A stretch of 14,638 nucleotides of DNA. Origin: an uncultured Collinsella sp. GTDB lineage: Bacteria > Actinomycetota > Coriobacteriia > Coriobacteriales > Coriobacteriaceae. Shown piece after piece: positions 1 through 6,866 of this stretch. Under the pieces are notes generated by a model. The model had not been told where the DNA came from and searched no databases. It saw nothing but the letters and a program-made list of their open reading frames with translations. Each line of letters begins with the position of its first letter. Position 1 is the first letter of the stretch. Location of the stretch: positions 1 to 14,638 of the forward strand of contig URNC01000036.1 in assembly GCA_900549065.1 (NCBI GenBank), in the 5' to 3' direction. The position numbers and the translations under genes are program-made.

Positions 1-7
1 TCCTGCT

Positions 8-45
8 CGCACGGAGAGCACATTAAGTGCTCTCCGGCTCGTGCG
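8..45. other. Strong hairpin at the left edge
   Basis: A perfect 9-bp inverted repeat (13-21 with 27-35) closes a 5-nt loop (ATTAA). An outer 5-bp helix (8-12 with 41-45) extends it across a 5-nt bulge on the 3' side. No T-run follows, so it is not a classical intrinsic terminator in the + direction. It lies upstream of the likely ygeY promoter and may be the 3'-end structure of a gene outside the window. Confidence 0.5.
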
Positions 46-53
46 GAACTCGC

Positions 54-74
54 GACGGAGCAAAGTCCTCCGTC
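54..74. other. Second hairpin upstream of ygeY
   Basis: A perfect 7-bp inverted repeat (54-60 with 68-74) with a 7-nt loop lies 9 nt after the first hairpin. There is no following T-run. With the first hairpin it makes a tandem pair before ygeY. I see no coding sequence I can support between 1 and 185. Confidence 0.4.
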
Positions 75-120
75 CGCCTCCTACGTTTACTTGCTTGCCG
101 GGTACTCGACCTCACGCTGC

Positions 121-150
121 TTGGCACAAGTGATCTATCTGAAATATCTA
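121..150 (+). promoter_or_regulatory. Candidate ygeY promoter
   Basis: TTGGCA at 121-126 matches five of six -35 consensus positions. A weaker -10-like TATCTA follows at 145-150 with an 18-nt spacer. Transcription would begin near 157 and leave a leader of about 30 nt before ygeY. The -10 match is poor, so this is a candidate only. Confidence 0.35.
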
Positions 151-185
151 CCTGTAGGTAAACCCTTGTAGAAAGGTTGACTGTT

Positions 186-1571
186 ATGACTAAGGAACTC
201 GATTTCGAGGCAATTAAAAACGCTGCTGAGTCCCATCGTGCTGATATGACGCGTTTTCTTCGCGCAATGATTAGCCACCCCTCTGAGTCCTGCGAGGAGG
301 GTGAGGTTGTCGCTTGCATTAAGGCCGAGATGGAGAGCCTTGGCTATGACGAGGTCAAGGTCGACGGCCTGGGCAACGTTATGGGCTTTATGGGCGAGGG
401 CGACAAGATCATCGCCATCGACTCCCACATCGACACCGTCGGTATCGGCAACATCGAGAACTGGGATGCCGATCCCTATGAGGGCTACGAAACCGACGAG
501 ATCATCTACGGCCGCGGCGGCTCCGACCAGGAGGGCGGCATGGCTTCTGCTACCTATGCTGCCAAGATGATGAAGGACATGGGCCTCATCCCCGAGGGCT
601 ACAAGATCGTGGTCGTCGGCACCGTCCAGGAAGAGGACTGCGACGGCATGTGCTGGCAGTACATCTACAACAAGGACGGCATTAAGCCCGAGTTCGTCAT
701 TTCCACCGAGCCCACCGACGGCGGCATCTATCGCGGTCACCGCGGCCGCATGGAGATCCGCGTCGACGTTCACGGCACCTCCTGCCACGGCTCCGCTCCC
801 GACCGCGGCGACAACGCCATCTACAAGATGGCCGACATCATCGCCGACGTCCGCGCCCTCAACAACAACGGCTGTGACGAGTCGACCGACATCAAGGGCC
901 TCGTCAAGATGCTCGACCCCAAGTACAACCCCGAGCACTTCGAGGACGCCCGCTTCCTGGGCCGCGGCACCTGCACCGTCAGCCAGATCTTCTACACCAG
1001 CCCCAGCCGCTGCGCTGTCGCTGACTCCTGCGCCATCTCCATCGACCGTCGCATGACCGCCGGTGAGACCTGGGAGTCCTGCCTGGAAGAGATCCGTAAC
1101 CTGCCGGCCGCCAAGAAGTACGGCGACGACGTGAAGGTCTCCATGTACATGTACGACCGTCCGTCCTGGACCGGCGAGGTCTACGAGACCGAGGCTTACT
1201 TCCCCACGTGGATCAACAAGGAGACCGCTCCGCACGTCAAGGCCCTCGTCGACGCCCACAAGGCCATGTTCGGTGACGAGCGCATCGGCTGCGAGCCCAG
1301 CATGGACAAGCGCACCGGTCGCCCGCTGTGCGACAAGTGGACCTTCTCCACGAACTGCGTTTCCATCCAGGGCCGCTATGGCATCCCCTGCGTCGGCTTC
1401 GGCCCGGGTGCCGAGTCTCAGGCTCACGCTCCCAACGAGGTCACCTACAAGGACGACCTGGTCACCGCTGCCGCCATGTATGTGGCTGCCCTGAACCTCT
1501 ACGATCCGAGCCAGGCCGATGGCGACGCCACCGTGTTCCGCGCCGGTCTGACCAACAACAAGATCGATTAG
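186..1571 (+). CDS. ygeY: YgeY family selenium metabolism-linked M20 hydrolase
   Basis: A 461-residue member of the M20 metallopeptidase/amidohydrolase family, of the YgeY type that co-occurs with selenium-dependent molybdenum hydroxylases. Likely metal ligands are H81 and the following aspartate D83 (DSHIDTVG), D114 (GRGGSDQEGG), E149/E150 (the acidic base-and-ligand pair in QEED), E175 (TEPTDGG) and H414 (AHAPNE). H201 in the HGSAP motif sits in the dimerisation domain, as in other M20 enzymes. The length is normal and all key residues are present. ATG 186 is chosen because GAAAGG at 171-176 lies 9 nt upstream; an in-frame TTG at 177 abuts that ribosome site. Codon use is strongly C-ending, suggesting high expression. 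The enzyme probably hydrolyses a ureido or amide intermediate of urate breakdown in the cytoplasm; the exact substrate is not visible from sequence. Confidence 0.93.
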   Translation: MTKELDFEAIKNAAESHRADMTRFLRAMISHPSESCEEGEVVACIKAEMESLGYDEVKVDGLGNVMGFMGEGDKIIAIDSHIDTVGIGNIENWDADPYEGYETDEIIYGRGGSDQEGGMASATYAAKMMKDMGLIPEGYKIVVVGTVQEEDCDGMCWQYIYNKDGIKPEFVISTEPTDGGIYRGHRGRMEIRVDVHGTSCHGSAPDRGDNAIYKMADIIADVRALNNNGCDESTDIKGLVKMLDPKYNPEHFEDARFLGRGTCTVSQIFYTSPSRCAVADSCAISIDRRMTAGETWESCLEEIRNLPAAKKYGDDVKVSMYMYDRPSWTGEVYETEAYFPTWINKETAPHVKALVDAHKAMFGDERIGCEPSMDKRTGRPLCDKWTFSTNCVSIQGRYGIPCVGFGPGAESQAHAPNEVTYKDDLVTAAAMYVAALNLYDPSQADGDATVFRAGLTNNKID

Positions 1572-1592
1572 TCCCATTCCTCGATCTTGTTG
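1556..1592 (+). other. 12-bp hairpin over the ygeY stop codon
   Basis: CAACAAGATCGA at 1556-1567 is perfectly complementary to 1581-1592, with a 13-nt loop. The left arm covers the last four codons of ygeY and the loop begins with the stop codon. It is followed after one nucleotide by another strong hairpin. The lack of a T-run argues against simple termination; mRNA 3'-end protection or processing is possible. Confidence 0.55.
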
Positions 1593-1593
1593 A

Positions 1594-1618
1594 GCCGGGG
1601 ACAGCTCGTGTCCCCGGC
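1594..1618 (+). other. 10-bp GC-rich hairpin after ygeY
   Basis: A perfect 10-bp inverted repeat (1594-1603 with 1609-1618) has a 5-nt loop. It is GC-rich and stable, but a C-rich stretch follows rather than T residues, so it is at best a partial terminator or an RNA stabiliser between ygeY and ygeW. Confidence 0.5.
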
Positions 1619-1689
1619 ACCCCCTGTTGACTTGGGGCCCGCGGTCGTTATCTCCCATGCTTCCTCGACGGTAGCGGGTCCTCGTCATA

Positions 1690-1729
1690 GTGCTCTGCAT
1701 GTTCTAGCCACACGCGCATGCCGGAGCAC
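1690..1729 (+). other. Imperfect hairpin in the ygeW leader
   Basis: GTGCTCTGCATG (1690-1701) pairs with 1717-1729, with one mismatch and one bulge across a 15-nt loop. It is the third structured element in the 201-nt ygeY-ygeW gap and sits 44 nt before the ygeW start. It could be part of a regulated leader or a protein-binding inverted repeat. A TTGACT at 1627-1632 lies upstream, but I find no good -10 after it. Confidence 0.3.
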
Positions 1730-1772
1730 ATCTACTCATTGCAATCGTTTCATCTTTGGAAAGGATATTTAC

Positions 1773-2975
1773 ATGGACGCCAAGTTTACCGAGCTCGTCG
1801 AGCAGCTGAACGGCCTCGATTTTAAGGGCATGTACGGCAGCGACTTCCTGCACACCTGGGATAAGACCACCGATGAGCTCAAGGCGCTCTACATCGTCGC
1901 CGACGCCCTGCGCGAGCTGCGCGAGAACAACGTTTCGTCCAAGATCTTCGATTCGGGTCTGGCCGTCTCCCTGTTCCGTGACAACTCCACCCGTACGCGC
2001 TTCTCCTTCTCTAAGGCAGCCAACCTGCTCGGCCTTGAGCTGCAGGACCTGGACGAGAAGAAGTCCCAGATCGCCCACGGCGAGACCGTCCGCGAGACCG
2101 CTACCATGATCTCCTTCATGGCCGACGTCATCGGCATCCGCGACGACATGTACATCGGCAAGGGCGACGCCTACATGGCCGAGGTCTCCGAGTCTGTCCA
2201 GCAGGCCTACGAGGACGGCGTTCTGGATCACCGCCCCACGCTCATCTCCCTGCAGTCCGATTCCGACCACCCCACGCAGTCCTCTGCCGACATGCTCTAC
2301 CTCATCAACGAGTTTGGCGGCCTTGAGAACCTCAAGGGCAAGAAGGTTGCCGTCACCTGGGCCTATTCGCCCTCTTACGGCAAGCCGCTGTCCTGCCCGC
2401 AGTCGCTGATCAGCCTGCTGCCCCGCTTTGGCATGGACGTCACCCTGGCCCACCCCGAGGGCTATGACCTCATGCCCGAGGTCGTCGAGCGCGCCAAGGG
2501 CTATGCCGCCGAGTCCGGCACTACCTTTAAGCAGGTCAACACCATGGCCGAGGCCTTCGAGGGCGCCGACATCGTGATCCCCAAGAGCTGGGCTCCGTTT
2601 GCCGCCATGGAGAAGCGTACCAACCTGTACGCCGAGGGCGACGACGCCGGCATCGCAGCGCTCGAGAAGGAACTGCTCGCCCAGAACGCCACCCATCAGG
2701 ACTGGTGCTCCACGACCGAACTCATGGAGAAGACCGCCAACGGCCAGGACACCATCTTTATGCACCCGCTGCCCGCCGACATCTCCGGTGTCTCCTGCGA
2801 GCACGGCGAGGTTAACGCCGACGTCTTCGACATGCACCGCGTGGGCATGTACAAGGAGGCCAGCTACAAGCCGTACGCCATCGCTGCCATGATGTTCCTG
2901 CAGAAGGTTGCCGATCCCGCCGCTACCCTCAAGGCCCTCGACGAGCGTAACACCGCCCGTTGGCTCCAGGCCTAA
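1773..2975 (+). CDS. ygeW: Knotted carbamoyltransferase YgeW
   Basis: A 400-residue enzyme of the aspartate/ornithine carbamoyltransferase superfamily, YgeW type. The carbamoyl-phosphate loop STRTR is at residues 72-76, HPTQ at 166-169 and HPLPAD at 331-336. The length suits this trefoil-knotted subgroup, which is longer than ornithine carbamoyltransferase. Start ATG 1773 has GGAAAGGA at 1758-1765, 7 nt upstream; the open frame extends to 1587 but that stretch is leader. The family is tied to anaerobic purine use. Running in reverse it would phosphorolyse a ureido compound to carbamoyl phosphate, which a carbamate kinase could turn into ATP; that direction is inference. It follows ygeY in the same direction and is closed by a terminator at 2999-3038, so ygeY-ygeW form one transcription block or two adjacent ones. 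Confidence 0.93.
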   Translation: MDAKFTELVEQLNGLDFKGMYGSDFLHTWDKTTDELKALYIVADALRELRENNVSSKIFDSGLAVSLFRDNSTRTRFSFSKAANLLGLELQDLDEKKSQIAHGETVRETATMISFMADVIGIRDDMYIGKGDAYMAEVSESVQQAYEDGVLDHRPTLISLQSDSDHPTQSSADMLYLINEFGGLENLKGKKVAVTWAYSPSYGKPLSCPQSLISLLPRFGMDVTLAHPEGYDLMPEVVERAKGYAAESGTTFKQVNTMAEAFEGADIVIPKSWAPFAAMEKRTNLYAEGDDAGIAALEKELLAQNATHQDWCSTTELMEKTANGQDTIFMHPLPADISGVSCEHGEVNADVFDMHRVGMYKEASYKPYAIAAMMFLQKVADPAATLKALDERNTARWLQA

Positions 2976-2998
2976 AGCCGGGCTGAGGTAAGCCATGT

Positions 2999-3038
2999 AA
3001 AGGGGGCGCTCTGCCAACCGGCGGGGTGCCCCCTTTTT
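2999..3038 (+). terminator. Intrinsic terminator after ygeW
   Basis: A perfect 9-bp stem (2999-3007 with 3028-3036) of AAAGGGGGC and its complement is followed by further T residues to 3038. The loop contains a smaller GCC/GGC helix. It lies 24 nt after the ygeW stop and has all parts of a rho-independent terminator. No convincing promoter is seen between it and mocA. Confidence 0.85.
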
Positions 3039-3125
3039 GCATCGTGGGCGTGCGGGATAAGCGCTTTCGATGTGGATGCCCGCGGCGCGAGTTATGGGTA
3101 CGATGGTTTCAGGGGAGGTATCACC

Positions 3126-3740
3126 ATGAAACTTGGATGCGTCATTATGGCTTCGGGCGAGGGCAAGCGGTTTGGCTCTAACAAGATGCTTGCCGATATC
3201 TATGGCGAGCCGCTGATTGCCCGGACCATCGATTCGGTTCCCCGGGGCTTTGACGTTGTGGTTTCGACGCGTTGGCCCGAGGTCGCCCGGATTTGCGAGG
3301 ACAAGCATTGCCCGTGCGTGCTGCATGATGGCGAGCTGCGTAGCGATAGCGTCCGTGCGGGCCTTTCGTGGGGAGTCGAACGCAACTGGAAAGGTTGCCT
3401 CTTTTTGCCGGGCGACCAGCCGCTCGTGAGTTCGGATTCTTTTGAGGCTATGGTTCGTGCATTTGACGAGCGTGGCCGCAAGCATCCGGTGCGTCTTGCG
3501 TGCAACGGTGAGCCTTCGAGCCCGGTGCTCTTTCCGGCGGAACTGTTCGATGCACTTATGTGTCTTGAGGGCAAGGACGGCGGCGGTTCGATTCTCAAAG
3601 GCCGCGTCGACGTTGCGCTGGTCGAAGCGCGCGCCTATGAGCTGTGGGATGTCGATACCGCCGAGGGACAGCGACGCATAACGGAGCATATCGCGGCCTG
3701 CTCGTATTTTGATCGCGTGGCCAACTGTATTAATCAATAA
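3126..3740 (+). CDS. mocA: MocA-like molybdenum cofactor nucleotidyltransferase
   Basis: A 204-residue MobA-like NTP transferase of the MocA/YgfJ group, which attaches CMP or a related nucleotide to molybdopterin for xanthine dehydrogenase-family enzymes. The N-terminal nucleotide loop spans residues 8-20 (MASGEGKRFGSNK), and the metal-binding LPGDQP is at 94-99. A later DVDT at 175-178 matches the family C-terminal signature. Start ATG 3126 has AGGGGAGG at 3111-3118, 7 nt upstream, so the longer frame from 3072 is rejected. It lies 8 nt before hyuA and probably shares its transcript. Phenylalanine codons are 7 TTT to 1 TTC, unlike ygeY and the ribosomal genes, which suggests low expression. 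Whether it transfers CMP, or acts with selenium, cannot be told from sequence. Confidence 0.82.
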   Translation: MKLGCVIMASGEGKRFGSNKMLADIYGEPLIARTIDSVPRGFDVVVSTRWPEVARICEDKHCPCVLHDGELRSDSVRAGLSWGVERNWKGCLFLPGDQPLVSSDSFEAMVRAFDERGRKHPVRLACNGEPSSPVLFPAELFDALMCLEGKDGGGSILKGRVDVALVEARAYELWDVDTAEGQRRITEHIAACSYFDRVANCINQ

Positions 3741-3748
3741 GGAGCAAC

Positions 3749-5116
3749 ATGATCATCATCAAAAACGGCGCGCTCGTGACGCCACAGGGGCTTCGCCGCG
3801 CCGATCTTGCCATGGAGGGCGACAAGATTGTGCGGATTGCCACGGCAATCGAGCCGGGCGAGGGCGATACCGTCCAGGACGCCACGGACTGTTGGGTGTT
3901 CCCCGGCTTTATCGACGGCCACACGCACATGCAGTGCTGGACTGGCATGGATTGGACGGCCGATAGCTTTGAGACCGGTACGCGTGCGGCTGCCTGCGGC
4001 GGTACGACGACCATCGTGGACTACGCGACGGCCGATCGCGGCGTGACCATGCCCGATGCCCTTGCCGAGTGGCATCGCCGTGCCGACGGAACCTGCACGG
4101 CCAACTACGCCTTTCATATGGCACTCGCCGAGTGGAATGAGCGCAACCGCGCCGATCTTTCGGCTATGCGCGAGGCGGGCGTATCGTCGTTTAAGACCTA
4201 CTTTGCCTACGATCATTTGCGCCTGGACGATGCCGAGACGCTCGAGGTGCTCGAGGAGCTCAAGCGTATTGGCGGCATACTGTGCGTGCATTGCGAGAAC
4301 GGTACGCTGGTGAATGAGCTGCAGAAGCGCGTGTACGAGCAGGGGATTCATGGGCCCGAGGGGCATGCGCTCAGCCGCCCGGACGTGTGTGAGGCCGAAG
4401 CCGTGAGCCGCCTGCTGTATCTGGCGCACCTGGCCGGCGACGCCCCAGTCAACGTGGTGCACCTTTCGACCAAGTTGGGGCTCGAGGCCATTCGTGCGGC
4501 CAAGGCGCGCGGGCAGAAGAATATCTATGTCGAGACCTGCCCTCAGTATCTGATGCTCGACGACACCTGCTATCTGGAGCAGGGCGAGGACGGCTTTGCG
4601 GGCGCCAAGTACGTGATGAGCCCGCCGCTGCGCCATGCGGGCGACCGTGCGGCACTGCGCGAGGCGCTTGTGGCCGGCGAGATCGATACGATTGCAACCG
4701 ACCACTGCAGCTTTAACCTGCACGGGCAAAAGGACCGCGGGCGCGACGACTTCCGCGCGATTCCCAACGGCGAGCCCGGTGTGGAGCATCGCCCCGTCGC
4801 GATCGCTACGAGCTTTGAGGGACAGCTGGGTCCCGAGGATCTGTGCCGTTTGATGAGCGAGAACCCGGCGCGCGTCTTTGGCATGTATCCGCGCAAAGGC
4901 TGTCTTGCCGAGGGCTCCGATGCCGACGTGTGCGTGTGGGATCCGTGCGCGCGTTGGACGATCAGCGCCGCGACACAGCATCAGGCCGTGGACTACACGC
5001 CGCTCGAGGGCTTTGAGGCACATGGCCGCGCCAAGGCCGTGTTTGTGAACGGCGTGCTGGTGGCGCGCGATGGCGAGCCCACCGGAGCCCAGCCTGGCCG
5101 CTACGTGCCCCGCTAG
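3749..5116 (+). CDS. hyuA: Dihydropyrimidinase / D-hydantoinase family amidohydrolase
   Basis: A 455-residue cyclic amidohydrolase of the dihydropyrimidinase/D-hydantoinase family. The binuclear metal site is intact: H58 and H60 (GHTH), the carboxylated lysine K149 (SFKTYFAY), H181 (VHCEN), H238 (VHLS) and D318 (ATDHC). PNGEPGVE at 339-346 fits the substrate-side loop. The enzyme opens a cyclic imide or ureide ring; in this setting a ring intermediate from reduced or oxidised purine is likely. Start ATG 3749 has AAGGAG at 3739-3744, only 4 nt away and overlapping the mocA stop, so translation is probably coupled to mocA. The gene ends 25 nt before a long palindromic repeat and converges on yqeC. 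Allantoinase or a pyrimidine-specific activity is less likely but not excluded. Confidence 0.87.
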   Translation: MIIIKNGALVTPQGLRRADLAMEGDKIVRIATAIEPGEGDTVQDATDCWVFPGFIDGHTHMQCWTGMDWTADSFETGTRAAACGGTTTIVDYATADRGVTMPDALAEWHRRADGTCTANYAFHMALAEWNERNRADLSAMREAGVSSFKTYFAYDHLRLDDAETLEVLEELKRIGGILCVHCENGTLVNELQKRVYEQGIHGPEGHALSRPDVCEAEAVSRLLYLAHLAGDAPVNVVHLSTKLGLEAIRAAKARGQKNIYVETCPQYLMLDDTCYLEQGEDGFAGAKYVMSPPLRHAGDRAALREALVAGEIDTIATDHCSFNLHGQKDRGRDDFRAIPNGEPGVEHRPVAIATSFEGQLGPEDLCRLMSENPARVFGMYPRKGCLAEGSDADVCVWDPCARWTISAATQHQAVDYTPLEGFEAHGRAKAVFVNGVLVARDGEPTGAQPGRYVPR

Positions 5117-5141
5117 CAGCAAAGATGCCGTGTCCCCTCCG

Positions 5142-5210
5142 CAGTTGCGGTGAAATACGGACTGTTTGCGGCCGTCAGGCGGCCAAACAGTCCGTATTTC
5201 ACCGCAACTG
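5142..5210. repeat. Long palindromic repeat, copy 1
   Basis: A perfect 27-bp inverted repeat (5142-5168 with 5184-5210) encloses a 15-nt loop that itself contains a short GCC/GGC helix. It lies between the convergent ends of hyuA and yqeC. Neither side has a T-run, so it may stop transcripts from both directions only weakly. The arm begins CAGTTGCGGTGAAATACGGA and is repeated at 7928-7994 in the same orientation. Confidence 0.9.
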
Positions 5211-5225
5211 ACGAGATGGGGCCGG

Positions 5226-5960
5226 CTACTTGAGGCTGCTGGCGACGACGGGGCGGCCGAGGGCTGCCTCGAAGCGGTCGGCCATCGTGGGGTCGCTGAG
5301 CGTGTCGACTTGGTTGAGCATGACGCGTGCGGTGCTGAGTTTCAGCGCCTGCATCTCGGAATTGAGCACCTGGGCGACGCGCTCGGGCGTGGCGATGTCG
5401 GTGGGTTCGCAACCGCAACGCTCGCAAAAGAGCTCGGGGCGGTGGACGGCTTCGTTGATGGGCTTGCTGAGCCCCGAGGCGCCGACGATCCAGACGATGT
5501 TGGCCGTGCCAGAGGGAATCACCGGCTCCCAGGCGGCGTGGGCCTTGAGCGGGAGCCGCTTGCTGCCGTCCGCCTCGGCCAACACATAGTCAAAGCGCTG
5601 CGCCAGCTGGTCGAGCGGCTCGGCAGGGGAGGAGAGCTTGCCCGTCTGGGGGTCCAAGACGCCTGCCTGGCAGATGCTTCCCCGCACAAGCCCCGCGCAG
5701 GCCTCGCAGGTGCAACCGGGGACATGCGCGGCGCCCGGCTTCCAAGGTACGGCGTCCAGGCGACGGCTCGACCCGTCCCATGGCACGCCGGCGACGGGGA
5801 ACATATGCGTGGTGGTGCAGAGGAGCACGCGGCCGCCAGCGCGCATGAGCTCAAGACCCAGCATTTTGAGCAACGTCGACTTGCCGCCGCTGCCGATAAT
5901 CGCGGTAATGCCCGGCTCGATCCTGAGCGCCGAGGCAAGATTGCCGCTAACCGTTTCCAT
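5226..5960 (-). CDS. yqeC: YqeC, selenium cofactor biosynthesis protein
   Basis: A 244-residue protein matching the YqeC family, found with selenium-dependent molybdenum hydroxylases. It has a P-loop-like GSGGKST at 23-29, TTTHMF at 49-54, EADGSKRLPLK at 129-139 and a LNQVD strand end at 215-219, consistent with a nucleotide-binding fold. VHRPE at 172-176 is another family hallmark. Unusual cysteine groups occur at C83/C85/C88/C97 and C179/C182/C184 and could bind a metal or selenium species; that is inference. ATG 5958-5960 is chosen from the alignment of the P-loop near the N-terminus; its ribosome site is weak (GGTG-like). The gene is divergent from yqeB and convergent with hyuA. The biochemical step is not established from sequence. 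Confidence 0.85.
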   Translation of the reverse strand: METVSGNLASALRIEPGITAIIGSGGKSTLLKMLGLELMRAGGRVLLCTTTHMFPVAGVPWDGSSRRLDAVPWKPGAAHVPGCTCEACAGLVRGSICQAGVLDPQTGKLSSPAEPLDQLAQRFDYVLAEADGSKRLPLKAHAAWEPVIPSGTANIVWIVGASGLSKPINEAVHRPELFCERCGCEPTDIATPERVAQVLNSEMQALKLSTARVMLNQVDTLSDPTMADRFEAALGRPVVASSLK

Positions 5961-5973
5961 CTGTTCACCGCCG

Positions 5974-5980
5974 TATAATA
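5974..5980. promoter_or_regulatory. Near-symmetric -10 elements between yqeC and yqeB
   Basis: TATAAT at 5974-5979 reads towards yqeB, and TATTAT at 5980-5975 reads towards yqeC. Both sit inside the odd-length palindrome GTAT-A-ATAC (5973-5981). I see no good -35 on either side, so this is a candidate divergent promoter that may need an activator. Surrounding sequence to 6000 is AT-rich, in contrast to the flanking genes. Confidence 0.4.
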
Positions 5981-6000
5981 CTGTGATAATAAATAATCAT

Positions 6001-6030
6001 CAGAGTAGCGGTCGAACCGCTTTTGCTCTG
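6001..6030 (+). other. Hairpin in the yqeB leader
   Basis: AGCGGT (6007-6012) pairs with ACCGCT (6016-6021) across a 3-nt loop, followed by three further T residues (T-run 6021-6024). An outer CAGAG/CTCTG helix (6001-6005 with 6026-6030) extends the fold. It lies just ahead of the ribosome site of yqeB and could be a short attenuator or a regulator site. The stem is short, so its function is uncertain. Confidence 0.35.
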
Positions 6031-6062
6031 CTCAAACCGTAGCACAGGGAGGTGCCCCGGGA

Positions 6063-6857
6063 ATGCTCGTTTATGTTCGCGGCGCCGGCGATATCGCCAC
6101 GGGCGTCGCCGCTCGCTTGGTGCGCGCCGGCGTGTCGGTTGTCATGGCCGATATCGCGGTTCCCACGTGCATCCGTCGCACAATCAGTTTTTGCGAGGCC
6201 ATTCGCCTGGGCGAGGTCCAGGTCGAGGGCATTCGCGCTCGCTTGGCGCAGACGCCGGCAGAGGCGTTCGAGATTACCCAAACGGGGGATGTTGCCGTCG
6301 TGGTGGACCCCCAGGCCAAGATGCTCGGCGAGCTGAAACCCGCGGCTGTGGTCGACGCGATTCTGGCCAAGCGCAACCTGGGTACCACGCGCGACATGGC
6401 GCCTGCCGTTATTGCCGTGGGACCGGGCTTCACCGCGCCGGTTGACTGCGACGCCGTGGTCGAGACCATGCGCGGGCATTTCCTGGGCCGTGTCATTACC
6501 CAAGGTTCGCCCCAGCCCAACACGGGCGTGCCGGGCATTATCGCTGGCTATGGCAAGGAGCGCGTTATCCACAGCCCCGCCGCCGGCGTGTTTCGGTCCG
6601 ACCGCGCAATCGGCGACATCGTGAGCGCCGGAGACGTGATTGGCTACGCGGACGATACGCCCATGTGCACGCAGATCGATGGCTGCCTGCGCGGGCTTTT
6701 GGCGAACGGCGTGCAGGTGACTGAGGGCTTTAAATGCGCCGATGTCGATCCGCGCGGCGATGCCAGCTATATCAACTACATTTCGGACAAGGCGACGTCG
6801 GTCGGCGGCGGCGTGCTCGAGGCACTCGCTATGCTCACCGATATCTTTAGAGGATAG
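6063..6857 (+). CDS. yqeB: YqeB, selenium-dependent molybdenum cofactor biosynthesis protein
   Basis: A 264-residue protein of the YqeB family, which accompanies selenium-dependent molybdenum hydroxylases. An N-terminal Rossmann-like loop GAGDIATG is at residues 7-14, followed by the family motif around RRTISFCEAI (39-48). C36 and C44 lie in this conserved region. The Escherichia coli protein of this name is, as I recall, about twice as long because it also carries an XdhC-like part; here the two functions are separate adjacent genes. ATG 6063 has AGGGAGGTG at 6046-6054, 8 nt upstream. The gene is followed by xdhC after 9 nt, so the two are co-transcribed. The protein probably works in the cytoplasm on maturation of the selenium-containing Mo cofactor. 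The exact reaction is unknown. Confidence 0.87.
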   Translation: MLVYVRGAGDIATGVAARLVRAGVSVVMADIAVPTCIRRTISFCEAIRLGEVQVEGIRARLAQTPAEAFEITQTGDVAVVVDPQAKMLGELKPAAVVDAILAKRNLGTTRDMAPAVIAVGPGFTAPVDCDAVVETMRGHFLGRVITQGSPQPNTGVPGIIAGYGKERVIHSPAAGVFRSDRAIGDIVSAGDVIGYADDTPMCTQIDGCLRGLLANGVQVTEGFKCADVDPRGDASYINYISDKATSVGGGVLEALAMLTDIFRG

Positions 6858-6866
6858 AAGGCGGCA

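Noticed and set aside
1594..1618. Full intrinsic terminator after ygeY
   Set aside because: The stem is strong, but a C-rich stretch follows instead of T residues, so I list it only as a hairpin.
1587..1772. Upstream extension of ygeW to an earlier start
   Set aside because: The added residues do not resemble the carbamoyltransferase family and cross three hairpins. The ATG at 1773 has a strong ribosome site and a family-like N-terminus.
3072..3125. Longer mocA from 3072
   Set aside because: The nucleotide-binding loop should be near the N-terminus, and AGGGGAGG sits 7 nt before ATG 3126.
1704..3737. Very long open frame on the minus strand opposite ygeW and mocA (677 codons)
   Set aside because: It lies antisense to two well-recognised genes, its product is a low-complexity mix rich in Gly, Ala, Val, His and Asp, and it results from GC-rich codon bias. 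The same applies to minus-strand frames at 135-1700, 3734-5122, 6000-8222, 8840-10153 and 11750-13285.
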